DNA of 64,000 bases. It comes from Fortiea sp. LEGE XX443 (GTDB lineage: Bacteria; Cyanobacteriota; Cyanobacteriia; Cyanobacteriales; Nostocaceae). Shown here piece after piece: positions 46,937 to 57,367 of this stretch. Within the stretch, counting starts at the first letter, position 1. Each line of letters opens with the position of its first letter. Where the stretch lies: assembly GCF_015206815.1 (NCBI RefSeq), contig NZ_JADEXZ010000004.1, positions 116,974 through 180,973 of the forward strand, read 5' to 3'. The notes beneath the pieces are model-generated. The model saw nothing but the letters and a program-made list of their open reading frames with translations. It made no database searches and was not told the DNA's origin. The position numbers and the translations under genes were made by a program.

Positions 46937-47818
46937 TCACATATCAAGACTTAACTGCACAGCCGGATTCATATAATTTTGACTTTGGTTATTGTTCTCT
47001 AAATTTCTCAGAACTTCATAGTTAGTAATAAATAATTCTTTTCCCTTGGCAGCACCATTCTGTTTGTAGTTATTCATGCCATACTGCAATTCCCACTCAA
47101 AAATATTCGCCCATTTAAAATTTTCACGGATTTGTAGACAATCATCGTAGGTAATTAGCCAATCATGAGAACATTTGCTTAAAATTTCGGCAAATCTTTG
47201 ATGGTCAAAAGCAGTATGTAAGTTACCCCTTTTACCATATAGTTTTGATTTTGTGGCGCTAAAGTAGGGGGGATCTAAAAATAAAAATACATTTTCTTCT
47301 TCATTATTCAAGAGATGACTATAATCTAAATTAGTGATTTTGATATCACTTGTTAAAATGCCGCCTAATGTTTCCAGTCGCTCAATGGATGAATATGTAA
47401 ATCTTTTATAAAAAGCTTCTTGCGAGAAACCACCAGATTCTATAGTGCCTGAAAATGTAATTCTATTCAGAACAAAAAAGCGCACTGCCCTTTCTAAATC
47501 AGATAAACTGTTTACATCTACACTGCTTAATTCTGTAAATAATAATTTACCATCTGTATATTTATCTTTAGTTTGATATATTTCTTTAATTAACTGAAAT
47601 ATATCGGATTGAGCAATTTTCCAAAATAGGAATAGCTCACGGTTTAAATCATTAATCCAAATCTTCAAATTAGGATATTTTTGTTTTAAGTAAATAAATA
47701 CAGATCCGCCACCTACAAAAGGTTCTCGAAATTCAGAGAAATTATCTGGTAAGTATTCAGCAATTTGCTTTAGCGCTTTCGATTTGCCACCAGGGTAGCG
47801 AAGCGGACTTTTGAGCAT
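46937..47818 (-). CDS. DNA adenine methyltransferase (D12 class), solitary
   Basis: About 293 residues from ATG 47818 (MLKSPLRYPGGKSKALKQI), the normal family beginning. Motif I is LRYPGGKSKAL, then FREPFVGGGSVFIYL, and motif IV is FLDPPYFSAT. The target-recognition part differs from the Dam-type enzyme at 6.7-7.5 kb, so it should methylate another site. No restriction endonuclease gene adjoins. Neighbours are trpD and a PEP-CTERM protein, so it looks like an orphan methyltransferase. Confidence 0.9.
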   Translation of the reverse strand: MLKSPLRYPGGKSKALKQIAEYLPDNFSEFREPFVGGGSVFIYLKQKYPNLKIWINDLNRELFLFWKIAQSDIFQLIKEIYQTKDKYTDGKLLFTELSSVDVNSLSDLERAVRFFVLNRITFSGTIESGGFSQEAFYKRFTYSSIERLETLGGILTSDIKITNLDYSHLLNNEEENVFLFLDPPYFSATKSKLYGKRGNLHTAFDHQRFAEILSKCSHDWLITYDDCLQIRENFKWANIFEWELQYGMNNYKQNGAAKGKELFITNYEVLRNLENNNQSQNYMNPAVQLSLDM

Positions 47819-48077
47819 AATTATGTTGTATTGAGGCGATCGCACTGGGTGGAATTATTGCCGCGTTTATCTTACCTCAGTTTTTGTCTGATAGTGAAAC
47901 ATAAAAACTAGGGTTATTGGTCTATAAGCAAAACGCCCCTTGCGATCGCAACGCAAGAGGACGTAAATTATATTTATGATTACTAGAGTATTTTGGAGAG
48001 CAAACCCTGAATTTTAAAGCATTTAGATTCACAACTGAAAAAATCAGCAATTTTCCAAATGACATAAATCTAATGAC

Positions 48078-48959
48078 CTATTTAGAAGATGATGTTAGCT
48101 TCTTCTTGGTGAATAAACTACCTAAACCAAATAGTGCTATTGCCGTGATAGTACCAGGTTCAGGAACTGAAACTGGTTGAGTTGTTTTAATATTGTTAGA
48201 GCTAACAATAGTGGATTTAGCGACTAGTGTTGATTGAGTGTCACTACTAGTTTCTGAACTAATAACTGTAGATTCATTGACTGCTTCTGGTTGTGTGCTA
48301 CCGCTAGTTTCTAAACTAACAACCGCAGATTCATTGAGTGGGGCTGATGGAGTCTCACTACCAGTTTCGGCGCTAACAACCGTAGATTCATTGACTGGTG
48401 CTGGTTGTGTACTACCGCTAGTTTCTGAGCTAACAGTATTAACGCTGCTATCAACAGAGCTTGTAGTAGTAGCAGTTGTGTTAGCGCTGGTAGTATTAGT
48501 AGCTGTTGTACTACTAGCAGCAGTAGTAGTGCTATAAACTGACTTATATTGATACGTATTTGCATCAGTAGTATTGTACGTTGGCAGTTGATTCTGTTGT
48601 ATTCCTGAACTAATTATGAATAGTTCTCCTTCACCCGATCCCATACCAGATGACTTATTATTTCCGGCTTTGACTGTATAAGCTACCAGTGTATAGCCGG
48701 AATACTTTTGCAAAACGCTTGTCGGATCGTAGGTTTTAGTCTCTGGAAGAGCAGAAAAATTATCTACTTTTACCTTAATAAAATTTCCTGAACTGTCTTG
48801 GAGATAAAGGACAACGTTGGATATTGCCTGTTTAACAGGGCTGGTGATAACTGTAGACTGTAAAGCAAATGCTGTACCAAATGAACCTAGGATTGTAGAA
48901 AATCCAATAAAAGTACCAGCTACCGTAGGGAATAAAAATTTAGCAATATTGCTATTCAT
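48078..48959 (-). CDS. PEP-CTERM-sorted exported protein with Ser/Thr-rich repeats
   Basis: About 293 residues from ATG 48959 (MNSNIAKFLFPTVAGTFIGF), with GGAAG eight or so bases upstream. A signal peptide (to about AFALQ) is followed by a small globular domain (VVLYLQDSSGNFIKVKVDNF), a Thr/Ser/Ala-rich tract, and about four 20- to 21-residue repeats (STVVSAETGSETPSAPLNE type). The C-terminus is a PEP-CTERM anchor: VPEPG, a hydrophobic helix (TITAIALFGLGSLF) and KKK. It should be sorted by an exosortase-type system to the envelope or sheath. Function unknown. Confidence 0.85.
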   Translation of the reverse strand: MNSNIAKFLFPTVAGTFIGFSTILGSFGTAFALQSTVITSPVKQAISNVVLYLQDSSGNFIKVKVDNFSALPETKTYDPTSVLQKYSGYTLVAYTVKAGNNKSSGMGSGEGELFIISSGIQQNQLPTYNTTDANTYQYKSVYSTTTAASSTTATNTTSANTTATTTSSVDSSVNTVSSETSGSTQPAPVNESTVVSAETGSETPSAPLNESAVVSLETSGSTQPEAVNESTVISSETSSDTQSTLVAKSTIVSSNNIKTTQPVSVPEPGTITAIALFGLGSLFTKKKLTSSSK

Positions 48960-49184
48960 GAGCGTCTCTTCCAAACTTTTTGTTTTTGCCACATCTCAAA
49001 ACTAACATTGAGCTAATTCATGAGTGATCAGCAAAACACCCGAATTTAATTTAAAGTTATTGCAGACAAAAACTCTGGAAGTTTAAAGAGTGAAAGAATT
49101 ACCTAGCTAAGTTATTAATACGAAAAATTCAATCTTATTGCTATAAAGCATTGAAGTAGAACTGTAGGCAATATTTTCTAGAAA

Positions 49185-50294
49185 CTACCGTAATGATCGA
49201 AATATTACACGTCCTGGAGATTCTTCTTGATTAATTCGCGCATAGACTCGCAGACAAGTTAAAACTTCCCCAGGAATACCACCACAGTCTAGTTGCAAAT
49301 CATCTTTTGAGAAAGCACAAATATCAGCATAGAGTCCTGATAGTTGGCGAATTCTGATATTATGTCCAGCTTGATTTGCTTTGTCAGCAACTTTTTTGAG
49401 GGTTCGTCGTGATTCTTGCTGTAATTTGCCCCACCAAGAATAACGTTCAGCAGGTGGTACAAATACTAAAGAATGTATGGCTTCATCCATATCAATCCAA
49501 GCACGTAAAATTGCTAGGGCTTCGGTATTTTCTTCAGCTTTTTGGGTGCGGTGGAAACGGTCTGTTAGAGCTTCAATGTATTGAATTCGCTGTTCTAGTT
49601 TGGAGTTTAAAGGCATAACATCAAAACTAAAGACACTCTTTAAAGCATGATGTAAGTCTGGATCGATTTCGATAAATTTTAGATATAAACTCAAGAAACC
49701 AGCTAGTAATTGTAAATTTTCAGAGTCATTAATTAGAGCAAATTCTGAATTTAATAGCGTTTTCTGAGATAAACACAAACCCTGAATATGAACAGCACCA
49801 CTAACTCCGGGGTAAATAATTTCATCTCGGATGAAGGGAAGTTGATAGAGGTTGGAGTTATCTTCTATTGCGCCAACTTCTTGAACTAAATCTAAAGTCT
49901 GTTGTCGCCAAAATGCAGCTAAATCTTCTGGAACTCGCAGCAGCTTATGGTGAATTTCATGCCATAAATCAGCGTCCGTCTGACTTTGCAGTGGTGAACT
50001 TCCTAAATATAAACTTAGTTCTGGATCAGAATCAAAAGCATCTCGGAGATGATTAAGTTTTAACTCATCTGGAGATTGGATGATAATCAATTCTTTTTCA
50101 TCAATTTCTGGCTGTGGAAGCTGCAACAAACTTTGAATTTCTTGCAGCACTCCATTACATACCTCTACACCGGGATCTTCTGGTAATTCTGTACATGCTT
50201 GATTTAAAGCAGCCTCTAGTCCGCACAGGCTACACCGCAGTAATCTAGCTAACTCTGAATTGTCTATTTCTAATAGCTGACGTAGATGCTGCAT
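49185..50294 (-). CDS. Third protein of the dynamin/Hsp70-like operon, unknown function
   Basis: About 369 residues from ATG 50294 (AAGG-type ribosome site eight bases upstream). It is predicted mostly helical, soluble and acidic, starting MQHLRQLLEIDNSELARLL; a CSLCG pair lies near residue 20-24 and further Cys are in CTELPEDPG. Late blocks are ERYSWWGKLQQESRRTLKKV and DLQLDCGGIPGEVL. No family is recognised. It is last in a row of three minus-strand genes, 126 bases after the Hsp70-like gene; that spacer has picked up an ACGCAGAGG-type repeat. Position suggests it works with the GTPase and the ATPase. Confidence 0.7.
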   Translation of the reverse strand: MQHLRQLLEIDNSELARLLRCSLCGLEAALNQACTELPEDPGVEVCNGVLQEIQSLLQLPQPEIDEKELIIIQSPDELKLNHLRDAFDSDPELSLYLGSSPLQSQTDADLWHEIHHKLLRVPEDLAAFWRQQTLDLVQEVGAIEDNSNLYQLPFIRDEIIYPGVSGAVHIQGLCLSQKTLLNSEFALINDSENLQLLAGFLSLYLKFIEIDPDLHHALKSVFSFDVMPLNSKLEQRIQYIEALTDRFHRTQKAEENTEALAILRAWIDMDEAIHSLVFVPPAERYSWWGKLQQESRRTLKKVADKANQAGHNIRIRQLSGLYADICAFSKDDLQLDCGGIPGEVLTCLRVYARINQEESPGRVIFRSLR

Positions 50295-50420
50295 GAATAT
50301 CACCTTTTTTTATCTCACGCAGAGGCGCGGAGATGCGGAGAATGTTTTATTTAAACGCAGAGGAACGTAGAGTAAATTCGCTACGAATTTTAAATTTTTT
50401 ACTTAGTGCCTTTGCGTGAT

Positions 50421-53400
50421 TTAATGTATGCCACAGAAAGGATCGCGTTCTTTATCTACTTCATTAGGCTGCAATTCTAATTCTGCACGATAAACACAAC
50501 CTTCTTGCTTGAGGCATTCTTGACTTGTCGATGTCCAGTAAGGAACCTCACCAGGGTGCATCCGTAGGATACCTTTGTTATCAAGGGTGACGCGATATTG
50601 ACAAGGGTAATCTGTGGTGATATCTGGCTTACTGAGTGCGCCAATGCGTATCCATTTTTTACGGTTGGTTTCGGTGTCGGTTTGATAAACATAAAAAGTA
50701 TGTTGAGCCGTTTGCGGGAAGGGAGGTAAGGGGTTGCTAATTAAACCGATTCCTGGCTGGGGTGAACCATCCCGCAAATAGTGAAATTCGTGGAGGGATT
50801 TACTATCTTTTTGGTCTACTTCAAAGACTAAATGATAGGCATTTGGTTGATCAACCGTTGCTGATTCAATTACATTAACGGCAATATCACCATCAGTTAA
50901 GTCTTTATTTGGTCGTTCTACGGCAATGTTCCATTTCAATTTACCGTCAGCAAATAGTGTGGATGTTTCAGAAGCTGCTGATATTGCTGAACCCACATCA
51001 ATACCTGGAACATCAATTGAATAATGAGGATTTCCTTGACACAGTAATACACTAAATTGTAGTGTCTGGTCAATCTCAAACTGAACTTTAATTTTTCTGA
51101 GAAACTCTCCTTCATCCATCCCTAATTTTTCCATGAGATGTTTACCGTCGAAGCTTCCCCAAAGTCTTAAATCTCCGGCTTCATAATCTTGGCGATAGAT
51201 AATATTAGTTAACTGTATTCCTTGCCAGTTTGTACGCACTTTTGCTACTGTTTCCCAAGGTGCAAGTTGATAGAGTTCTTGTCCTGCTTTGAATATTGGT
51301 AAGAGTTCGTTGCTTTGGGTTTTACGTTTGAAGTTGCAAGGTAAATAATAAAACAGATTTTTAACATCAATTTCTAATTGGTTAGCACCTTTTCTTAGCA
51401 ATCCTTTAGATTCTTCAGGATCAAATCTGAGTCTGCGTAACTTCTCTGCATAACATGCACCTGCGGAGGTGGCTAGTTTTGTGAATTCTAAAACAAAGGT
51501 AATGCGTTCGGGATTCCAAACGAAATAGGGAGACTTGCTAAATTCTTGATAGATGTGGCGTTTTACTAAGTCGAGATTGCAAGTTTTTCCAGATAGAATT
51601 AACCAGTCAACTTTGTGGGTGTTCAAAGAATCTGTGGTGCTTTCTTGGGGACGTAAACGACTTTCCATCAATCCTTTAGCAATACCAATTGCTTCTTTAA
51701 TTGCAGAAGTAGCGACGCGTTCAAATTGTTGATTATCTAGGGTGACAGAAATACTTTCAGGGTTTCGCGCTTGGAATTTAATCGCGCTTTGGGTGAGAAT
51801 TTCAGAAATTTGTTGCTCGGATATTGTAAAGGTTAAAGGTGAATTATCTGCTGGTGATTTTTGTCCAAGTTTGAGTTTAGCTACTTCTGCATGATCCCAG
51901 AGAGTGTAAAAAGTTTGTAGGCGTTGGGGTGCTTGTTGCCAACGGGTAGGTAATACTTTTTCGGCTGTATCTAAGGCATCTTTATAAGCTGCTTCACCTT
52001 CGGGATTTTCTCTATCTAAACATTTCAATAAACTGCCAGTTTTGAATTTACCTTGTTCTAGAAAGCGCTCGTTTAATTCAGAGCTAATTAAATCTTCTAG
52101 CTTTTCGCTGTCGATATCACCTCTGGTAACTGCTGTTAAGAGAAAATCTGCGATCGCAACTTTTAATAACCTAAATACTCGCAGTGTAATTAACTCGCCA
52201 CCTAACTGTAAATGCCCCGATGAACCTAATAATTTTGGAGTCAATTTATAATAACGTCCGCCTAAACCTCTGTCTTCATGATCAGCGAAGAAGGGGGTTT
52301 TATCTTCTAAAGTTAATTCAATTAAGGCTAAGTCTGTTGTCCCGCCACCAATATCTAAAACTAATACATTTTGTGACCATTTATTGCCATCTCGATGACA
52401 ACGGGTTTTAAAAGATTCAATTCCAATATTGAGATTACCGCCAAACTCTCGCCACAGAAAAAATATTGCTACAGAAACAGCTTCATCATAAGCTGTTTGG
52501 ACATCATCAACGCCCAATTGCTCAACTAATTTCCTAACTTCTTTACGTACTACTGGGGGTGCAACAGTAGGATAGGTAACAACTGCTGTTAAAAAATCAC
52601 CTTCTGAAAATCTGCGTCTAGCTCGTTGGCGATAATCTTCAGTTAACTCAATTAAATGCGCCCAAGCTGCTTGAATTAACTGGTTAACATTAATTGCAGC
52701 TTCACCAGCTTCTAAAATTACTGGGAATGTTCTATCTTGACCAAAATAGCGTTTGGGTGAGTGATGAAAACGGCTAATAATTTCTTTTAAAGAACTGCTG
52801 GTTCCTTGGGCGATCGCTTTTTTTCTGTTATCTCTAGCTTCTCTACCCATTCTAAGTTTTAATACTTCTAAGTTAGCAATTTCTAACTCACTAGGAATTT
52901 CTGTATCACGGCGATCAATATCAAGAACTACTGGAATTAAATTCTGCGATTCTAATGTGGGAACGCGGAAGACTTCGTGGTATATTTCATAAAGCTTTTT
53001 ACTGACTGCACGGCGAAATTTATCGCTATTACCTAGGCATAATTCTATTTGACGGATGGCTTCTAAGAATCTTTCTTTGTTATCATTTTCAAAAACTTCG
53101 CTTAAGTGGCTGGGATCTATTTCCAAATTTTTACTAATATCAGCAATGAACTTGTACCACTCACCTTCACTGATATCTGGTAATGCTTCATAAGCAGGAG
53201 AATTTAGCCATTTTGCCAGGCGATCGCGCAATCGCAATTCTTGTTCTCGTGGTAAAATTTCGGCAATGGGAATCTCGATGGGATCAAAAAGTGTCACAGT
53301 AGAATTTGATGTACCAAAATCTAAAGCGAACCATCCGGGAAATCTTTTTTTTGGTTGATTATTTTGTTCTTTTTCTAGATAATTTGGTAATTGGAAAGGG

Positions 53401-53825
53401 TTCATTGAAATATCAGATTTAATTGTTTGCTGCTCAGTAATTGATGGAGTCCATAAATAGCAAGCTGCTTTAATTTGTTTAGTTTCATATAGTAGTGGTT
53501 CTCCAGAAAAATCAGAATCAAAATATTCAACAATTACTTGTAATGTACAGTTGATTGGTTCTGTTAAAGGCTGCTCTAATTTACAAGGATATTGTTCTAA
53601 TTGCCCGATTTGCGAAATTTTTGGTGTAACTGCGTCGAAGGGTTTATATGCTTTTTGGATTTGTGTTGCTAATTCAGAGGGAGTACCTTTAACAGAGAAG
53701 TTTATGCGAGCAATGTGAGGTACATTATTCCCCGCAGCAACTAATTGAATGGTGGGAAGTTCCAAGTATTCGTTTTCGTTAACTTGGATTTGAAAGCGTG
53801 GTGGTAGCCGAATTTCTACAGGCAT
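50421..53825 (-). CDS. Very large Hsp70/actin-fold ATPase (SrfB-like?)
   Basis: A 1134-residue protein, almost twice DnaK size. Residues 1-160 are a beta-rich extension; the ATPase domain then starts with phosphate-1 loop FALDFGTSNSTVTLF (167-180), phosphate-2 loop VLVLDIGGGTTDLALIEL (487-504) and an adenosine-type motif near VDWLILSGKTCNLDLV (about 745-760). The last 300 residues are a beta-rich domain, not a DnaK peptide-binding domain. The layout, a divergent Hsp70-like ATPase next to a dynamin-like GTPase, recalls the SrfB/SrfC pair of the Srf operons; homology to SrfB is untested. It follows the GTPase gene by 25 bases, so they are co-transcribed. Confidence 0.85.
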   Translation of the reverse strand: MPVEIRLPPRFQIQVNENEYLELPTIQLVAAGNNVPHIARINFSVKGTPSELATQIQKAYKPFDAVTPKISQIGQLEQYPCKLEQPLTEPINCTLQVIVEYFDSDFSGEPLLYETKQIKAACYLWTPSITEQQTIKSDISMNPFQLPNYLEKEQNNQPKKRFPGWFALDFGTSNSTVTLFDPIEIPIAEILPREQELRLRDRLAKWLNSPAYEALPDISEGEWYKFIADISKNLEIDPSHLSEVFENDNKERFLEAIRQIELCLGNSDKFRRAVSKKLYEIYHEVFRVPTLESQNLIPVVLDIDRRDTEIPSELEIANLEVLKLRMGREARDNRKKAIAQGTSSSLKEIISRFHHSPKRYFGQDRTFPVILEAGEAAINVNQLIQAAWAHLIELTEDYRQRARRRFSEGDFLTAVVTYPTVAPPVVRKEVRKLVEQLGVDDVQTAYDEAVSVAIFFLWREFGGNLNIGIESFKTRCHRDGNKWSQNVLVLDIGGGTTDLALIELTLEDKTPFFADHEDRGLGGRYYKLTPKLLGSSGHLQLGGELITLRVFRLLKVAIADFLLTAVTRGDIDSEKLEDLISSELNERFLEQGKFKTGSLLKCLDRENPEGEAAYKDALDTAEKVLPTRWQQAPQRLQTFYTLWDHAEVAKLKLGQKSPADNSPLTFTISEQQISEILTQSAIKFQARNPESISVTLDNQQFERVATSAIKEAIGIAKGLMESRLRPQESTTDSLNTHKVDWLILSGKTCNLDLVKRHIYQEFSKSPYFVWNPERITFVLEFTKLATSAGACYAEKLRRLRFDPEESKGLLRKGANQLEIDVKNLFYYLPCNFKRKTQSNELLPIFKAGQELYQLAPWETVAKVRTNWQGIQLTNIIYRQDYEAGDLRLWGSFDGKHLMEKLGMDEGEFLRKIKVQFEIDQTLQFSVLLCQGNPHYSIDVPGIDVGSAISAASETSTLFADGKLKWNIAVERPNKDLTDGDIAVNVIESATVDQPNAYHLVFEVDQKDSKSLHEFHYLRDGSPQPGIGLISNPLPPFPQTAQHTFYVYQTDTETNRKKWIRIGALSKPDITTDYPCQYRVTLDNKGILRMHPGEVPYWTSTSQECLKQEGCVYRAELELQPNEVDKERDPFCGIH

Positions 53826-53850
53826 TTTTGCTTTTCCTTGATTTTTTAAA

Positions 53851-56400
53851 TTAAATAAATTCTGAATACGAAATCGTAGCTATTTCTGAGAGAATATTTA
53901 ACCAAGTAGGAATAGCAAGTTTAGGCGGCGCATCTCCAGCAGCAAGGTGTCTCAGCAATGCTTCTTTTTTGGAAAGATTTTGCAGTGTGGGAATAATTTG
54001 ATCTAAAATGCCTTCTATTTCAGAGTTTACTTGTTGATTTACTTCGCTGACATACTGCACAAGATGTAAACTGGCACTAGCAGTAATTTCATCTCTTAGG
54101 CGCAGCACAAACATTTGATGATGTGTTGCTCTGGGTGAATTTTTGCTTCTTTCTGGTGACCAATCAAAGATTTGACCAATGTTGTGTTTTTCATCTTGAC
54201 GTGCCAAGGGAAACATGATTTCGGGAGCAATTTCTTTGTCTTTACTATTGATTTCCGAAATAATAGCTTCTTTCCACTGATTAGGGTCGCATCCTAACAG
54301 TAATTTGTAAAATAAATCTGCTTCTTCTCCGCCGAAAGCCGTTTCAATTTCTTGTTCCATTTCGGGAGTGAGAATTGTCTTGAGATAGTCTCTGGCTTCG
54401 GTGACTTGATTGGATAGTTTACTTAATAAATCTACCACTGCTTGACGAATGCGATCGCGGGCAAATGTTTCGACTTCTTTAACAGTTTTTTCAAAGGCTG
54501 GATAAAAGTCATCACTTTTAGTAGGTAGAGCGTTATTAACTTTATTTCCTCTGTCAAATAACTTCCCGGCTGCACCTTTCGATTCTGCGATGGTGATAGC
54601 ACCATTGTTAGCTTTGTTAAATAATAAAGTCCACTGACTCCAATTGAGAATTTTAAAAGTGAGTTCGTCTTTCACCACATCACTAACAACAATTCCCCGG
54701 CGGTCTTTGAGTGGTTCTTTGCCTAATTCTTTTTGAAAGCTGTGGTAGGTTTTATCTAAACTATCAATGGCATTACGCAACTCAATTAAAATTGGGCTAT
54801 CGATGGTTGGTATGCCTTGTTCGTGAAGTTCTTCGATGATATTTTTTAGGTTCTCTTGTTGTTGGCGGACACTATCAGCAGCGCGGCGAGTATCTTCATA
54901 CAGTTGCTTAAGACCGTGAGTTGCAACGTGGTTTTGAATTAATTCTCGTAGTTTGGCGACACCTCCGTCTTGAGCAAAATAACCCAGTTGTCTACCTAAA
55001 TGACTGCGTGCGTCAGTTTCTAATAGCCTCTCGCTTAGGCGTGTCCATTTTTGTTGTAATCGCTTTGAGCGTTCCAAATAATTAGGATAGTCTAAATTAG
55101 TTAAAAATTCTGGTGAACCCGCTTTCACACTACTCGAACGTTTAGCTAATTCCGCTAGTCCTAATAGAGGGGACAACAAAACGATGCGGTCTTTTTGGGT
55201 AGTAAATGCACCTGCACCGTCGATGGTTGTTTGGAGAACTTTGAGTTTTTGACAAACATTGTCCTCATATAAAGGAGTGTTGGCTGTGCTGTCTGCGATG
55301 AGTTGGTCGAGTTCTCGTTCGCCACCTTCACTTTCTAGAGGTAGCTGGTCGAAACGACCGACAGCCACAAGAATTAAATCTTTGAGGTCTTGTCCCGGTC
55401 GCTGCTGCTGCATCATGGTGAAAATTTTATTGGCGCGATCGCTTCCCGGAGATTTACCATTGAGCAATATCAGAATTGTCTGAACTTCTGCCAATTCTCG
55501 CAACGATAAAAAAGTATCCCTCGCACCAGAATTAGCAGCACCCAACCCCGGAAAATCAAGCAGAATAAATTCTGAAGCACCTGTAACATCCCAAATTTCC
55601 CGCGATATTTGGACTTCAATATCGACGCGGCGAATTAGTGGGAAGCTGTTTTGTAATAGCTTTGTTGGTAGCCTTTGGGGTGGACTGGGTAAGCGAATAT
55701 GGGCTGGTGGTAAGTCTTGAAACTTGAGAGTTTGGATAGCCATCGGCTGTTCCGCCAGCTGTAATCCCTCACGGGCTGTGGCATGATCAATTTGGTAGTG
55801 TCCGCCGCACATCGCCTCTCCATAAGAACCATAAGCACGTACAAACAACACTAACTCACGCAACAGATAGCGTAACTCTAGATTATTGCTGCTATTCCAT
55901 GCTTCCTCGCACCAAGCAAGAATATCTTTGCCAGAGTTTAACTGCGAAAGTGCTACAGGTGAAAGACCAGCCATTGCTGCTCTGCGACTTGCTTCTGCTA
56001 ACATGAAGCGCAGGCACTCTTTTACCCCTTCGTGGGAAAGATACTCTACCGTGAAATTACTTAGTTGCGTTGTTGTGAACTCATCTTGTAGTTTAATATG
56101 AATAGCTGTAACGTTACCTGTAGTTGGGTTCTCATTGACTGGCAGCGCATCTGCATATCCAATTAAACTGCCTAAAAGCAGAGTTTTTCCACTGCTAAAT
56201 TCTCCCATCACACCAATTTTTACAGGAGAAGTGGCAAGTTCTACAGTTTTCTCAGCAGTTTCTCGCAGACGTGCAAGACATTCATCAAGGCTGGCTGGAA
56301 CCCAATCTTCTTGTTTAGAGGGATATTGAGGTACAGAGTCTATTTTCTGGAGTATAAATTCACCGTACTCTTTAAAACATGCCAATTTTTCAGATTCCAT
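53851..56400 (-). CDS. Dynamin-like GTPase (SrfC-like?)
   Basis: An 849-residue large GTPase. G1 is GEFSSGKTLLLG (66-77), G2 Thr in NENPTTGNVTAI (89-100), G3 FILLDFPGLGAANSG, and the G4 position reads VAVGRFDQL. Residues about 430-849 are helical and coiled-coil-like (RRAADSVRQQQENLKNIIEELHE), with a stalk-like segment, as in bacterial dynamin-like proteins. No transmembrane helix is seen; membrane contact would be peripheral. First gene of the operon; the 967-base upstream spacer should hold its promoter. Dynamin-like proteins remodel membranes; the job of this one is unknown. Confidence 0.85.
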   Translation of the reverse strand: MESEKLACFKEYGEFILQKIDSVPQYPSKQEDWVPASLDECLARLRETAEKTVELATSPVKIGVMGEFSSGKTLLLGSLIGYADALPVNENPTTGNVTAIHIKLQDEFTTTQLSNFTVEYLSHEGVKECLRFMLAEASRRAAMAGLSPVALSQLNSGKDILAWCEEAWNSSNNLELRYLLRELVLFVRAYGSYGEAMCGGHYQIDHATAREGLQLAEQPMAIQTLKFQDLPPAHIRLPSPPQRLPTKLLQNSFPLIRRVDIEVQISREIWDVTGASEFILLDFPGLGAANSGARDTFLSLRELAEVQTILILLNGKSPGSDRANKIFTMMQQQRPGQDLKDLILVAVGRFDQLPLESEGGERELDQLIADSTANTPLYEDNVCQKLKVLQTTIDGAGAFTTQKDRIVLLSPLLGLAELAKRSSSVKAGSPEFLTNLDYPNYLERSKRLQQKWTRLSERLLETDARSHLGRQLGYFAQDGGVAKLRELIQNHVATHGLKQLYEDTRRAADSVRQQQENLKNIIEELHEQGIPTIDSPILIELRNAIDSLDKTYHSFQKELGKEPLKDRRGIVVSDVVKDELTFKILNWSQWTLLFNKANNGAITIAESKGAAGKLFDRGNKVNNALPTKSDDFYPAFEKTVKEVETFARDRIRQAVVDLLSKLSNQVTEARDYLKTILTPEMEQEIETAFGGEEADLFYKLLLGCDPNQWKEAIISEINSKDKEIAPEIMFPLARQDEKHNIGQIFDWSPERSKNSPRATHHQMFVLRLRDEITASASLHLVQYVSEVNQQVNSEIEGILDQIIPTLQNLSKKEALLRHLAAGDAPPKLAIPTWLNILSEIATISYSEFI

Positions 56401-57367
56401 ACACTAGTTACCGTTAAAAATAAAATTTATGTGAGTTTTATAACATAAAAGTTGCAAACAGCAGTCGTTAATTTAAAGTTTTGATGTTATCTATTTATTT
56501 GTTGGCAATTTTGCAGCATCTAGTTATGTTAGTAGTATTCAAAAGCAAATAGATATTTATTCTGGATAAAAACTTACTTACAGTCATTTTTTAGCAAAAT
56601 TTAACTTTATTACCTAGAATTTCATATTGATGAAAAATATAGATTAGCACCAGATATTATACCTATTCTCTTTAAAACTGAATTCTGTCTTTTGAATTCT
56701 ATATTGATAATTTGCATATTTTAAAAAACTGTTTATGGAATTCTGCTAAAAACAGAGGCTTAATTAATCATTGCTAATCAGCTTCTGCTTCTAGTGTATA
56801 AATTATATCTTTTAAGATTAGTTACAAATGTAAAAAAATAAGAGTTTAGAGGGTAAAGCTATAGGGTTGTAGGGGAACCTCATAGATAACTTGAGAGGTT
56901 TGTCACAAGTATGCTGTCAGTTGAGATTTTTTATTTTTTTCATGAATAAATTAACAAGCGGCTATTTCTTCCCCTTGCATATGCCCTAAAGGAGCTTAGT
57001 CAAGGCTAAAAATTAAAATTAATTAATAAAATAAAGGGCTACGATAAATGATTTTCATAGCATCTGGAGAAAATGTTTTAATTTACCAAAAGTTCAAAAT
57101 TAATAATGCAAAGTTTAAGCATAATTGATTTTGGCAGTCAAAAAATTGTGTTAAATTCTTATTTATTCCAAAGAATATTTGCAAAATGTTCTAATACTCT
57201 CTTAACATACATACGCTTGCAAAAGTGGTCATAATAAAATTACAAAAGCAGATGCTGATTTTGCTAGGTTGATATAAAAGAATTTAAGAATAAATATTTT
57301 TTAGTAATTTCAGCATAAATTTTTATATTTTATATAGTACTAGTTTCCGCAGAATAGGCAGGTAAAA
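56401..57367. other. Long AT-rich intergenic region
   Basis: About 967 bases between the divergent dynamin-like operon and the histidine kinase gene. Very AT-rich, no supported ORF, no tandem array, no RNA gene visible. It should carry both promoters; by eye no single -35/-10 pair is convincing. A small non-coding RNA cannot be excluded. Confidence 0.5.
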
